Shown: positions 26,804 to 34,722 of the stretch, piece after piece
How positions within the stretch are numbered: the stretch's first letter is position 1
How the letters are laid out: each line of letters begins with the position of its first letter
Assembly (NCBI GenBank): GCA_964410665.1
Contig: CAYPIE010000013.1
Coordinates: 1-64,000, forward strand
Length of the DNA: 64,000 nucleotides
Direction: 5' to 3'
From: CAYPIE01 sp964410665
GTDB lineage: Bacteria; Planctomycetota; Planctomycetia; Gemmatales; Gemmataceae
Program-made: the position numbers and the translations under genes
Notes under the pieces: generated by a model
What the model was told of the DNA's origin: nothing
Databases searched by the model: none
Seen by the model: only the letters and a program-made list of their open reading frames with translations

Positions 26804-27964
26804 TCAATTACTCCGGCGGATCAACAGGTCCGGGCGATCATAGTCTTGCTGTTGAATGCGGATCCGTCGAATCGGCCACCCCTCCATCGCGGTCATCAGC
26901 AGCGGCACTCCCTCAGCGACCACCACCGTATCGCAAACCAACGCCCCACCAATCCAAGACTGCCAGATCACTGCCTGGCCCAAGCGGAGACGGTCCCCTT
27001 CGACGCTCCCTAACAGCGTTTCCACCGGCAGCCGACCGGTGCGATAGCCCGCCGGTGACAGCCGCCATTCATGCTCATAAGGTGTTTGGACGGTCTGGCG
27101 ACGACAGGTCTCCAGTAACGGATTGACTTCAATTCCCGGGCGTGTCCCAGCAAAAAAAATGGCGTTGATGCGGCAAGCCATGTCGAATTCCGAACGTCGC
27201 TCGGCCACCACCGGCTCAAAGGCTACCATTCGACTGGCAGCCGCGTACAAGCCCTCACAGGTGGCCATCGCCTGGAGAATTGCCCCAGTCTGGATCGGGG
27301 TCGCCGTAAACCCCGCCCGCCGGTAATGCCGCCCACGATCATCGGCCATCACTTGGATATGGACGGGCTCAACGCCATGATGCAGCAGCCGATGCCCAAT
27401 CTGACCGGCGACCTCCTCTTCTGGATCATTCACCTGAAACTGGCGTGCCGTCGCCTCAAGGGCATGTGCCAGCTTGCGGCCCAGAATGGCGTAGCGGTTC
27501 TGCTCAAATAGGGTTAGCAGCCGGCGTTCTTTGCGCAATAGGTCACGGACCAGCGTACAATCGATGAACTCCTGGTCGGAAGCCACCCGACGCCCGTGGC
27601 AAATGTCCGCCAACAGCCGCTCACGACTGCCATTCCACAGCCATTCCTTGAGCTGAAAGCCAAGCTCGTTGATCTCCTCATCGAAGAGCCGCTGAGTATC
27701 TACATTACTGCAAATCAGATAACGTTGTTGGGCAGTAAAGTATAAACAAGGCAGCTCCTGGGTGGCAAACAGGCCTTTCGGTTGGCCGCCAGAGGTCAGC
27801 CAGGCGAAATTGGCCACGTTGAACACCAACAGCCCTTCGCAGTCGACCTCTTCGAGCAACTGGGCGATGCGTTCTTGCTTTCCCTCGACATCGGCTCGTC
27901 GGGTTAATTCGGAGGAGTGGGGGAGAATGATTTCCCCGACCGAGTTGCGCTCAGGCGATCCCAT
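26804..27964 (-). CDS. M24/creatinase-fold-like protein lacking metal ligands
   Basis: 386 residues from ATG 27964 (14-base overlap with the carbonic-anhydrase-like gene; a GTG start slightly downstream is also possible). The N-terminal part resembles the creatinase/prolidase N domain: RIAQLLEEVDCEGLLVFNVANFAWLTSGGQPKGL. The second part has the LEATARQFQVNDPEEEVAGQIGHRLLHHGVEP helix typical before a pita-bread catalytic domain, but the DxGxxxxGYxSDxTR and later HGIG and E ligands of active M24 enzymes are not visible. It is therefore a non-peptidase relative, perhaps binding or scaffold. Function unknown. Confidence 0.6.
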   Translation of the reverse strand: MGSPERNSVGEIILPHSSELTRRADVEGKQERIAQLLEEVDCEGLLVFNVANFAWLTSGGQPKGLFATQELPCLYFTAQQRYLICSNVDTQRLFDEEINELGFQLKEWLWNGSRERLLADICHGRRVASDQEFIDCTLVRDLLRKERRLLTLFEQNRYAILGRKLAHALEATARQFQVNDPEEEVAGQIGHRLLHHGVEPVHIQVMADDRGRHYRRAGFTATPIQTGAILQAMATCEGLYAAASRMVAFEPVVAERRSEFDMACRINAIFFAGTRPGIEVNPLLETCRRQTVQTPYEHEWRLSPAGYRTGRLPVETLLGSVEGDRLRLGQAVIWQSWIGGALVCDTVVVAEGVPLLMTAMEGWPIRRIRIQQQDYDRPDLLIRRSN

Positions 27965-28484
27965 GCCGCTTCTCCGGTTGCGGACGTCCAAACGGCCAGG
28001 CGATCTCTCCCGCCGCATATTGCCGGGCGATCCGTTGATACCGGGCGTTGAGCATCCGGGTGTAGGCCACTTCCGCATCGCTGACCGAGCGAACCACCTT
28101 GCCGGGAATGCCCATCACCACACTGCGGGGTGGGATGATCTTCCCTTCAGTTACCACTGCACCGGCAGCAATCAGGCTTTCCGCGCCAATCTCACTCCCA
28201 GACAGGAGCTTGGCTCCCATGCCAATCAAGGTGTCCGCACCAATGCGTCGGTTGTGCAGAATCGCCCCATGGCCGGTCACCACCCCCGATTCGATCTCCA
28301 GGGGCACGCCAAACTCGGTGTGCACGATGCACAAATCCTGCAGATTAACATTTTCCCCCAGGGTAATCCGAGCAATGTCTCCCCGGATGACCGAGCCAAA
28401 CCAGACATTGACTCCCGGGGCAAGGGCCACATCGCCGGTCACCATCACATCATCGGCGAGATAAACGCCAGCCACGACACGCAT
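27951..28484 (-). CDS. Gamma carbonic anhydrase-like hexapeptide-repeat protein
   Basis: 177 residues. It forms a left-handed beta-helix from isoleucine/valine-centred hexapeptides: VYLADDVMVTGDVALAPGVNVWFGSVIRGD is typical of the YrdA/PaaY/gamma-CA group. The three zinc-binding histidines of true gamma-CA are only partly evident (VHTEFGVPLEIE, VTGHGAILHN, and NRRIGADTLIGMGAKLL), so activity is uncertain. A trimer is expected. It precedes the M24-like gene and overlaps it by 14 bases. Confidence 0.85.
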   Translation of the reverse strand: MRVVAGVYLADDVMVTGDVALAPGVNVWFGSVIRGDIARITLGENVNLQDLCIVHTEFGVPLEIESGVVTGHGAILHNRRIGADTLIGMGAKLLSGSEIGAESLIAAGAVVTEGKIIPPRSVVMGIPGKVVRSVSDAEVAYTRMLNARYQRIARQYAAGEIAWPFGRPQPEKRHGIA

Positions 28485-28587
28485 CAGCTACCGATCCTGT
28501 TCCACTATTGAAAAGCCTCGTTCATTCACTATAGGAAGTGAACGGACTTCTAGCGATGACTTTTCCGCAAGCAGAGTCACTCCAAGG

Positions 28588-29445
28588 ATGACAATTGCGA
28601 CGAAAACGCAGATTGTAACGGCCCCTTATGATCTGTTCGGCAATCCCGGTACCCGGCGTGGCGCGGAACTGCTGACCGATGCCCTACGTGAGATGCAGGC
28701 CGACAATCGCCGCGAAACCCAGCCCATCCGTGCCGAAGCCTATCAGCCGTATCTACGCTTCCAGGAGATTGCTCTCGACACCCCAGCCGATTATGCCAAT
28801 TGGCCGACCACTGCCAGGAAACTCGCCCGGCAGATCCTCCGCAAACCGGACTTCTTGCTCTGGTTGGGCGGCAACCACCTGGCGGTGTTGCCCGTCTACG
28901 AGGCCATTGCCGCGACAGGGCTCACCGATTCTCTGATCGTTCTATTCGACGCTCACCTCGATGTTTATCATCTGGTCGACTGTCAACAGGAGCTTTCCCA
29001 TGGCAATTTCCTGATGCATCTGTCCGAACCACGCCCGGCCATTATCCAAATCGGCCATCGCGATCTGTTTCTGCCAGAGAACCGGATTGCTCGGTTTTTT
29101 CAGGCGACCCATTCGGCAAGCCGCTGCGCGCTGCAACCGGAGCAAGTTCGCCGCGATGTCCAACAAAGCGTCGCCAACGCCCGGAGGGTCTTCATTGACA
29201 TCGACTGTGATGTATTCGATCCTGCGACCTTTCCGGCTGTCGGCCAGCCTTTGCCGTTTGGCCTGACACCTCGGGAAGTCCTTGCACTGCTGGAGGCAAT
29301 CGGACTCGAGCGGATCGAAGGCATCAGCATTTCTGAATTTGATCCGGCTCGTGATCAACGCGATCGTAGCCTCGAGACCTTGGTCTGGCTCATCGAGTAT
29401 CTCCTGCTCAGACGTTACGAGTCCGAGAGCAACGCACCCACTTGA
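28588..29445 (+). CDS. Arginase/agmatinase-family hydrolase
   Basis: 285 residues. Ureohydrolase fold with a binuclear Mn site: VLFDAHLDVYHLVD (canonical SxDAHxD) and IDIDCDVFDPATFPAVGQP (SxDxDxxDP) are present. The third motif GGDHS reads WLGGNHLAVLP, with the metal-binding histidine kept and the aspartate replaced by asparagine. Substrate could be arginine, agmatine, formiminoglutamate or a guanidino compound. It converges with and overlaps the nucleosidase-like gene by 31 bases. The 103 bases upstream hold the divergent starts of this gene and the gamma-CA-like gene. Confidence 0.88.
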   Translation: MTIATKTQIVTAPYDLFGNPGTRRGAELLTDALREMQADNRRETQPIRAEAYQPYLRFQEIALDTPADYANWPTTARKLARQILRKPDFLLWLGGNHLAVLPVYEAIAATGLTDSLIVLFDAHLDVYHLVDCQQELSHGNFLMHLSEPRPAIIQIGHRDLFLPENRIARFFQATHSASRCALQPEQVRRDVQQSVANARRVFIDIDCDVFDPATFPAVGQPLPFGLTPREVLALLEAIGLERIEGISISEFDPARDQRDRSLETLVWLIEYLLLRRYESESNAPT

Positions 29446-30074
29446 ACGAGCACCTCGGTCAGAGCATCCGCCGCCTGACGGGTCGCCCGATGAATGCGCC
29501 ACAGTTCACCAAGAATACTCGGCTGTCGCAGGACGACCGCCAGCAGTCGGCTCAAACGAACATGTTCCCCCGCGAGGACCTGTAACAATCGCGGCGACAC
29601 TTCGGTGTGCACATCATCCGAGATGGCTCGAATGGCCGTAAAGGCAATTTGCTGCTCTTGGCAAAACCGAGCCCAGTGGAAAGACTCCATATCGACCTGC
29701 ACGGCTCCTGTACACTCGGCCAGACGACGTTTTTCCTGGGCTGTCGTAATCAGCTTGGGGGTCGTCACCAGCGGCCCGCGTGCTAGCTCCGGGAGGCCCG
29801 GCACGGGAGTGGTCGGGATCCGTTCGCCCTGGGGATCGAGCACGGCATCGGCAAGCACCACCTTACCAACATTCAGGTCAGGCCGCAGACCACCGGAGAA
29901 GCCGGCGGCAATCAGCCAGCGGACGTCAGAAAAACTGGGGAATTGCCTTAGTTTTTCGGCAGTAGCCTGGACGCATCGAGCACCAATGCCGCTGTCAAGC
30001 ACCAGAGGCGAGTGGGGCAAGCGTTGACGAAGACCGCTTGATTCCCGACGAAGCGCAAATACAAACGCGATCAT
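29415..30074 (-). CDS. Nucleoside phosphorylase/nucleosidase superfamily protein
   Basis: 219 residues. It resembles the MTA/SAH nucleosidase fold: MIAFVFALRRESSGLR at the start, the GIGARCVQATAE segment, WLIAAGFSGGLRPDLNVGKVVLAD with the glycine-rich loop, then VDMESFHWARFCQEQQIAFTAIRAISDD, which holds the Met-Glu and Asp of the active site. Length is slightly below that of MTAN (about 230). It cleaves purine nucleosides or a related hopanoid-type intermediate; the exact substrate is unclear. It overlaps the arginase-family gene tail to tail. Confidence 0.85.
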   Translation of the reverse strand: MIAFVFALRRESSGLRQRLPHSPLVLDSGIGARCVQATAEKLRQFPSFSDVRWLIAAGFSGGLRPDLNVGKVVLADAVLDPQGERIPTTPVPGLPELARGPLVTTPKLITTAQEKRRLAECTGAVQVDMESFHWARFCQEQQIAFTAIRAISDDVHTEVSPRLLQVLAGEHVRLSRLLAVVLRQPSILGELWRIHRATRQAADALTEVLVQVGALLSDS

Positions 30075-30142
30075 TTTGGTGAATCTATTCTTTCGTAGAA
30101 GAAAACTTCATTTCAAAACCAGAGTATTCTCGGTGGAGCCAC

Positions 30143-30172
30143 TTGACAGACGCACATTTTGGGTCCTAGAAT
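30143..30172 (+). promoter_or_regulatory. Sigma-70-like promoter ahead of the RTX surface gene
   Basis: TTGACA at 30143-30148, an 18-base spacer and TAGAAT at 30167-30172, one mismatch from the consensus overall. It lies in the 356-base space 30075-30430 that holds no convincing gene, and points toward the surface protein gene. The leader would be about 250 bases. Confidence 0.5.
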
Positions 30173-30430
30173 TTGTCGGAACCAGAAAAATCACTCAGAA
30201 ACGGAATTTTGGTATTTCTCATGGTTTTCCTAGGACCCTTCGGTCGTATGATCCCCCGAATTCCCCCAGGTTGCCGCTCAACCGGCAATGTGTACGGGGG
30301 TCCGGGCCAATCGATGCGTCTTCTCATTCAAGGAGCGAAAGTTCAAGCCTAGCGTATGTTTTTACGGGAGCAGGAGCTTCTAGGCCAGGCGAATTGGTTC
30401 CGTTCGCATTGTCTTGCTGGAGTTGCCTCG

Positions 30431-33400
30431 ATGAACCTGCTTTCCCCCCGAAGTCTTCGCCTTGAACTCCTGGAGGACCGGGCCGTTCCGGCCCAGATCG
30501 ATACCCTGGGCACCGAATTCTGGCTCGCCTTTACCGAAAATGCCTCGACCTCCACCCTCAGCTTAACCATTACCTCGCAAACCGATGCCAACGGCACGGT
30601 GTCCATTCCCGGTCGCGGCTTCCGCCAGGACTTTAACGTGACCGCGGGGACGGTGCGAACCGTCAATCTTCCTCCCGATACTGCCCTCTCCAACTCGGAC
30701 AGCATCACGGACCAGGGCATCCACATCGTGGCCGACCAAGAAGTCACGGTCTATGGCCTCAACCAGGAAACGCAAACCACCGATGCGTTCGTCGGACTCC
30801 CGGAAGATGCTCTGGGCACCGACTATTTGATCACCTCGTTCAACGACCGAATGCCCGACGCCGGCCAAAGTGCACTCGAATCGCAACTGGCCGTGGTTGC
30901 CACCCAGGACGCCACCACCGTTACCATCATTCCAAGCGCGACTACCAGCGGGCGCATCGCCGGTGTTCCCTACAACATCACCTTGAATGAGGGGCAAACG
31001 TACTTCCTGGGTACTGACAATACCGGGGAGGATTTGACCGGGACCGAGATCAGCGCCGATCAGCCCATTGCCGTGTTCGGCAATCACCAGTGTGCCGATG
31101 TCCCGCTTGGGATTGGTTTCTGTGATCACCTGACCGAGCAGATGGTACCTACTTCAGCTTGGAGTACCGACTTTGTCACGGTGCCACTGGCCACACGCAC
31201 CGCCGGGGATGTGTTCCGGGTCCTTGCGGCCGAAGACAATACCACCGTACGCTTCAACGGTAGTGTGGTCGCCACGCTGAACCGCGGTCAGTTCTACCAA
31301 ACCGAAGCGAGTACCTTGCAGGAAATCAACGCCGACAAGCCGGTGTCGGTTACCCAGTTCTCGAAAGGCTCCCAGTCCGACGGCGTCACTGCGGACCCAT
31401 TCATGACCCTGATCCCCCCGGTCGAGCAATTTCTGCCTGATTATGTTATTAGCACACCTGGTTCTCCGTTCACTGACCCTGACGCCAATTATGTCAACCT
31501 GACGGTGCCGACCGACGCCATCGCCACCTTACGCCTCGACGGTGCTCCCGTCGATCCTGGCCTGTTCACCCCCATCGGCAGCAGTGGCTTTTCTGGCGCC
31601 CAACTCAATATCTCTCCGGGCAGCCATACTTTGAACAACCTCGTCCCCTTCGGTGTGGTCGCTTATGGCTTTGCCTCGTTTGACTCCTATGGCTACCCGG
31701 GCGGGGCAGCCTTCGAGACGCTCAACGGCGCCCTCAACGACTTCTATTCCATCGGCCAGGATCGAACCTTAAACGTCGATGAAGTGAATCAGGGATTGCT
31801 CACAAACGACCTCGACGGCGGTGCACCACCGGTGACGATCGTCGATTTCGACACGATGAGCGCGTCCGGCGGCACGGTGGTCGTTGAGCCCGATGGTCGC
31901 TTCACCTACACTCCACCCACCGGCTTCACCGGCGCAGACACCTTCCGCTACACGGCTCAGAATGCCCGCGGCGAGCAAGACACTGCTCTGGTAACTGTGA
32001 CCGTCTTCGCTGCAGCACCTTTGCCACCGACGGCCAACCCAGATAACTATATCGCCGCGGAGGATGAAACCCTGAGCATGGACGCGGTCCAGGGCTTGTT
32101 GGCCAATGATCTGGATGGAGGGGCTCCGCCAATCTGGGTGGTGGATTATGATCTGCTCAGCGCCCACGGCGGTAGCATTGTAGTCAACCCTGATGGCAGC
32201 TTCACCTACACCCCTGCACCAGGCTTTGCCGGTGATGACTGGTTCGAGTACCGTATTGCGAATGAACTGGGCGAGACCGACACCGCGATGGTGGCCATCC
32301 AAGTGATGGACACCCCAAACAATCCCAATGAATCGCCGATCGCCATGGACGACGCCTTTGACGCCTTTTGCCTGGTGGGTGTCCATAATAACGTCCTCGA
32401 CAACGACCTGGACCCCGACGGTGATCCACTCATGGTAGTGGCAGTCGATGGCGATCCGAATGCCGTTGGTCAGCCCACGCTGATCACTGGGGGGACGCTG
32501 ACACTCAACCCCGACGGCAGTTTTCTCTTCTTCGCCAGCGAGGACTTCGTCGGCCAAACAAGTTTCTCCTACACCATTGCCGATCCTGAGAACGCCGAAG
32601 CGACCGCCACGGTGACCCTCACCGTCCCCGAAGTGCCCAACGAACCATCTGTCCGCATGATGGACGATGTACTGGTCATTGTTGGCACCGATCGGGGTGA
32701 CACCATCCTGATCGACAAGGTGAACTATTATGACCGGCGCACCCGGTCGATGAGCGAGCAGATCGTGGTGCGGGCCGATTTCCTCCGCTGGCGAAGCTAC
32801 CGGTTTGCCATCGACAACGACGGCGACGATACGATCACCGGCGTCAGCCGCATCATGGTCTACACCAAGGATGGGCACGACATGGTGCTCCAGCCCACCA
32901 ATGGCAGCTTTGACCTGCCGACCTACGTCAGGGACAGCCACGGCTCCAGCCAACTGCACCTGGGTTCCGGCGATAACATCGTTTGCATGGGCGAGGGCTT
33001 TGACAACATCCGCACCGGCGGTGGCAACAACTACATTCTGACCGGAAACGGCGGTAGCCTGGTGGTGACCCAGGATGGCCACGACACGGTGATGGGCGGC
33101 GATGGCTTCGATAACGTCGAGACCGGAGGCGGTCATGACCACGTCGATGTGGCCGATGGCGGCAGCCAAATCAAGACCGGCGACGGCAACGACACCGTCT
33201 TTGCCGGCGATGGCTATGACAACGTTGAACTCGGTGCTGGCGACGACTACGCCGACATCGGCGCTGGTGGTGGCATCGTCAAGGGTATGGCAGGCAACGA
33301 TACCCTGATTGGTGGCAGTGGCAGCGACCGCCTGGAGGGTGGTGCTGACCATGACCTGATCCTCGGCCTGGCCGGCAACGATTTCCTCGATGGCCAAGCT

Positions 33401-33679
33401 GGTAATGACCTGATCATCGGTGGTGTCGACCGAGACGACCTGGAGGGCGGCACCGACAATGACACGCTGATCGGCGATGAGGTCAGCACCACCAACGCCG
33501 ATGACGATCTGATCGACGAGCTCATCGAAGCCATGCAAACTGGCCTGTTTATCAACCTCGATATCACTTCAGATCACCAGACCGACCAGCTCAAGGGCGA
33601 GACTGGCAAGGACACCATCTACTTGTTCCCCGAAGATCGCAACCTGGGGGACAACGAGGATATGGTGATCTTGCTCTGA
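30431..33679 (+). CDS. Surface protein: IgGFc-binding-like, cadherin-like and RTX repeats
   Basis: 1082 residues from ATG 30431; the N-terminus reads MNLLSPRSLRLELLEDRAVPA, a planctomycete surface-protein motif. Residues about 22-430 match an IgGFc-binding-type domain (GTEFWLAFTEN, VTVYGLNQETQTTDAF, YVISTPGSPFTDPDANYVNL). About 450-730 hold three cadherin-like/tandem-95 repeats (LLTNDLDGGAPP, YTPPTGFTGADTFRYT). The C-terminal part from about 845 is glycine/aspartate-rich with RTX nonapeptide-like calcium repeats (GNDTLIGGSGSDRLEGGADHD). No classical signal peptide hydrophobic core is seen. It is likely a secreted or surface adhesin. Confidence 0.8.
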   Translation: MNLLSPRSLRLELLEDRAVPAQIDTLGTEFWLAFTENASTSTLSLTITSQTDANGTVSIPGRGFRQDFNVTAGTVRTVNLPPDTALSNSDSITDQGIHIVADQEVTVYGLNQETQTTDAFVGLPEDALGTDYLITSFNDRMPDAGQSALESQLAVVATQDATTVTIIPSATTSGRIAGVPYNITLNEGQTYFLGTDNTGEDLTGTEISADQPIAVFGNHQCADVPLGIGFCDHLTEQMVPTSAWSTDFVTVPLATRTAGDVFRVLAAEDNTTVRFNGSVVATLNRGQFYQTEASTLQEINADKPVSVTQFSKGSQSDGVTADPFMTLIPPVEQFLPDYVISTPGSPFTDPDANYVNLTVPTDAIATLRLDGAPVDPGLFTPIGSSGFSGAQLNISPGSHTLNNLVPFGVVAYGFASFDSYGYPGGAAFETLNGALNDFYSIGQDRTLNVDEVNQGLLTNDLDGGAPPVTIVDFDTMSASGGTVVVEPDGRFTYTPPTGFTGADTFRYTAQNARGEQDTALVTVTVFAAAPLPPTANPDNYIAAEDETLSMDAVQGLLANDLDGGAPPIWVVDYDLLSAHGGSIVVNPDGSFTYTPAPGFAGDDWFEYRIANELGETDTAMVAIQVMDTPNNPNESPIAMDDAFDAFCLVGVHNNVLDNDLDPDGDPLMVVAVDGDPNAVGQPTLITGGTLTLNPDGSFLFFASEDFVGQTSFSYTIADPENAEATATVTLTVPEVPNEPSVRMMDDVLVIVGTDRGDTILIDKVNYYDRRTRSMSEQIVVRADFLRWRSYRFAIDNDGDDTITGVSRIMVYTKDGHDMVLQPTNGSFDLPTYVRDSHGSSQLHLGSGDNIVCMGEGFDNIRTGGGNNYILTGNGGSLVVTQDGHDTVMGGDGFDNVETGGGHDHVDVADGGSQIKTGDGNDTVFAGDGYDNVELGAGDDYADIGAGGGIVKGMAGNDTLIGGSGSDRLEGGADHDLILGLAGNDFLDGQAGNDLIIGGVDRDDLEGGTDNDTLIGDEVSTTNADDDLIDELIEAMQTGLFINLDITSDHQTDQLKGETGKDTIYLFPEDRNLGDNEDMVILL

Positions 33680-33719
33680 GGTAAGTGGCACCAAGTCACG
33701 GGTTGGGGATGGCAACCGA

Positions 33720-34583
33720 GTGTTGCCTCCCCTACTGGCGACCTGGTTCGGTGCTGGTACCCTGTTGACCCAGGCCGACGAAGTCGAAGCCGCGGGACTG
33801 CAGCGGGCGGCCCTCGACCCGTTTGGTGCCGGGCTGTGCCTGCTCCTGGCCGGGGTGTTCTTTGCCGGGCCGCTGTGGCGGATGAATCGGCTAGCTCGGC
33901 AGGTATGTCTGCTCGCCGGTGGGGCTTACCTGCTAATGGGTCTGTTGCCGCTCATGTTCGGCGTAGGCGGGCGGTTGATCCCGGAAGTGGATCCTGCGGC
34001 TTCGGTGGTGCTGTCGCTAGCCCGAAAGCTACTTACCTCGCTGGTGGTGTTGATCGTCTTCCTGTTGGCGTTGGTCTCCGCGGTGCTATCGACCATCGAC
34101 AGTGCCTTCCTGTCCCCAGCGTTTGTGCTCGGCTGGAACCTGTTCTCCAAGATGGGCCGGCTACGCGAGGTTCCCGAATTGACCTTAGTCAAGCTCGCGG
34201 TCGTTCTGGTGACTCTAGGGAGTGTCCTCCTCGCCTATGTGGGCGAAAGCGCGTACGAACTGCTGGAGGGAGCATTTGAACTGCCACTGGGAAGCCTGTT
34301 TGTCCCAGTGGCGCTGGGACTGTTGCTCAAGCCGCGCGGCCAGGTACCCGCCGTCCTAGCGATGATAGTCGGGACGGGTTTGTAGCTGGGACACTTTGTT
34401 TATGGCGCTGTGCAGCCGACCTTGGTCGGCTTTTTGGGGTACGAGGTGGTACCAATGCCCCTGGCATGTAAGGTGTGTAGCCTGATCGCCTATCTGATCG
34501 GCTATATGTGGTCAGTGCAGCGGCCTTCTCAGCCACAACCCGATCGACCAGCCGGTCAACCGAAGCCGCAAACCAGTCCGTGA
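33720..34583 (+). pseudogene. Broken Na+/solute symporter (SSS) remnant
   Basis: The reading frame from GTG 33720 gives LATWFGAGTLLTQADEV, ALDPFGAGLCLLLAGVFFAGPLWRMN, VSAVLSTIDSAFLSPAFVLGWNLF and further hydrophobic segments, a pattern of SSS-family transporters. An amber codon at 34383-34385 interrupts it, and the same frame then continues with LGHFVYGAVQPTLVGFLGYEV and ends at 34583. Compared with a usual 450-500 residue SSS protein, the N-terminus is missing and an internal block between WRMN and ARQVCLL also appears deleted. I consider it decayed and not functional. Confidence 0.65.
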
Positions 34584-34665
34584 TCAGGCCATGCCCAGGT
34601 CGCGGATGAAGCCACGACCAAAGGTGATCTGCTGGCGATCAATGAGGTCGCGAACTTCCAACGCC

Positions 34666-34705
34666 AAGCACGCGCGGGCAGCCCCAAGGCTGCCCGCGCG
34701 TGCTT
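34666..34705 (-). terminator. Perfect 18-bp hairpin between the symporter remnant and the dual-peroxidase gene
   Basis: Arms 34666-34683 and 34688-34705 are exactly complementary with a CCAA loop. It lies 18 bases past the stop of the minus-strand peroxidase gene and at the end of the plus-strand symporter remnant, so it can stop transcripts from both sides. There is no long T-run, but the stem is very GC-rich. The 139 bases 34584-34722 contain no convincing gene. Confidence 0.6.
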
Positions 34706-34722
34706 CGGACCACTTACACAAA

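Noticed and set aside
30076..30465. 129-codon open frame ahead of the RTX gene
   Set aside because: Overlaps the promoter-like element and the start of the RTX gene in another frame; translation looks random.
31769..33538. 589-codon open frame on the minus strand opposite the RTX surface gene
   Set aside because: It lies fully antisense to a well-supported gene with repeated glycine/aspartate codons, which yield long complementary open frames. Its translation has no recognisable domain and no RBS.
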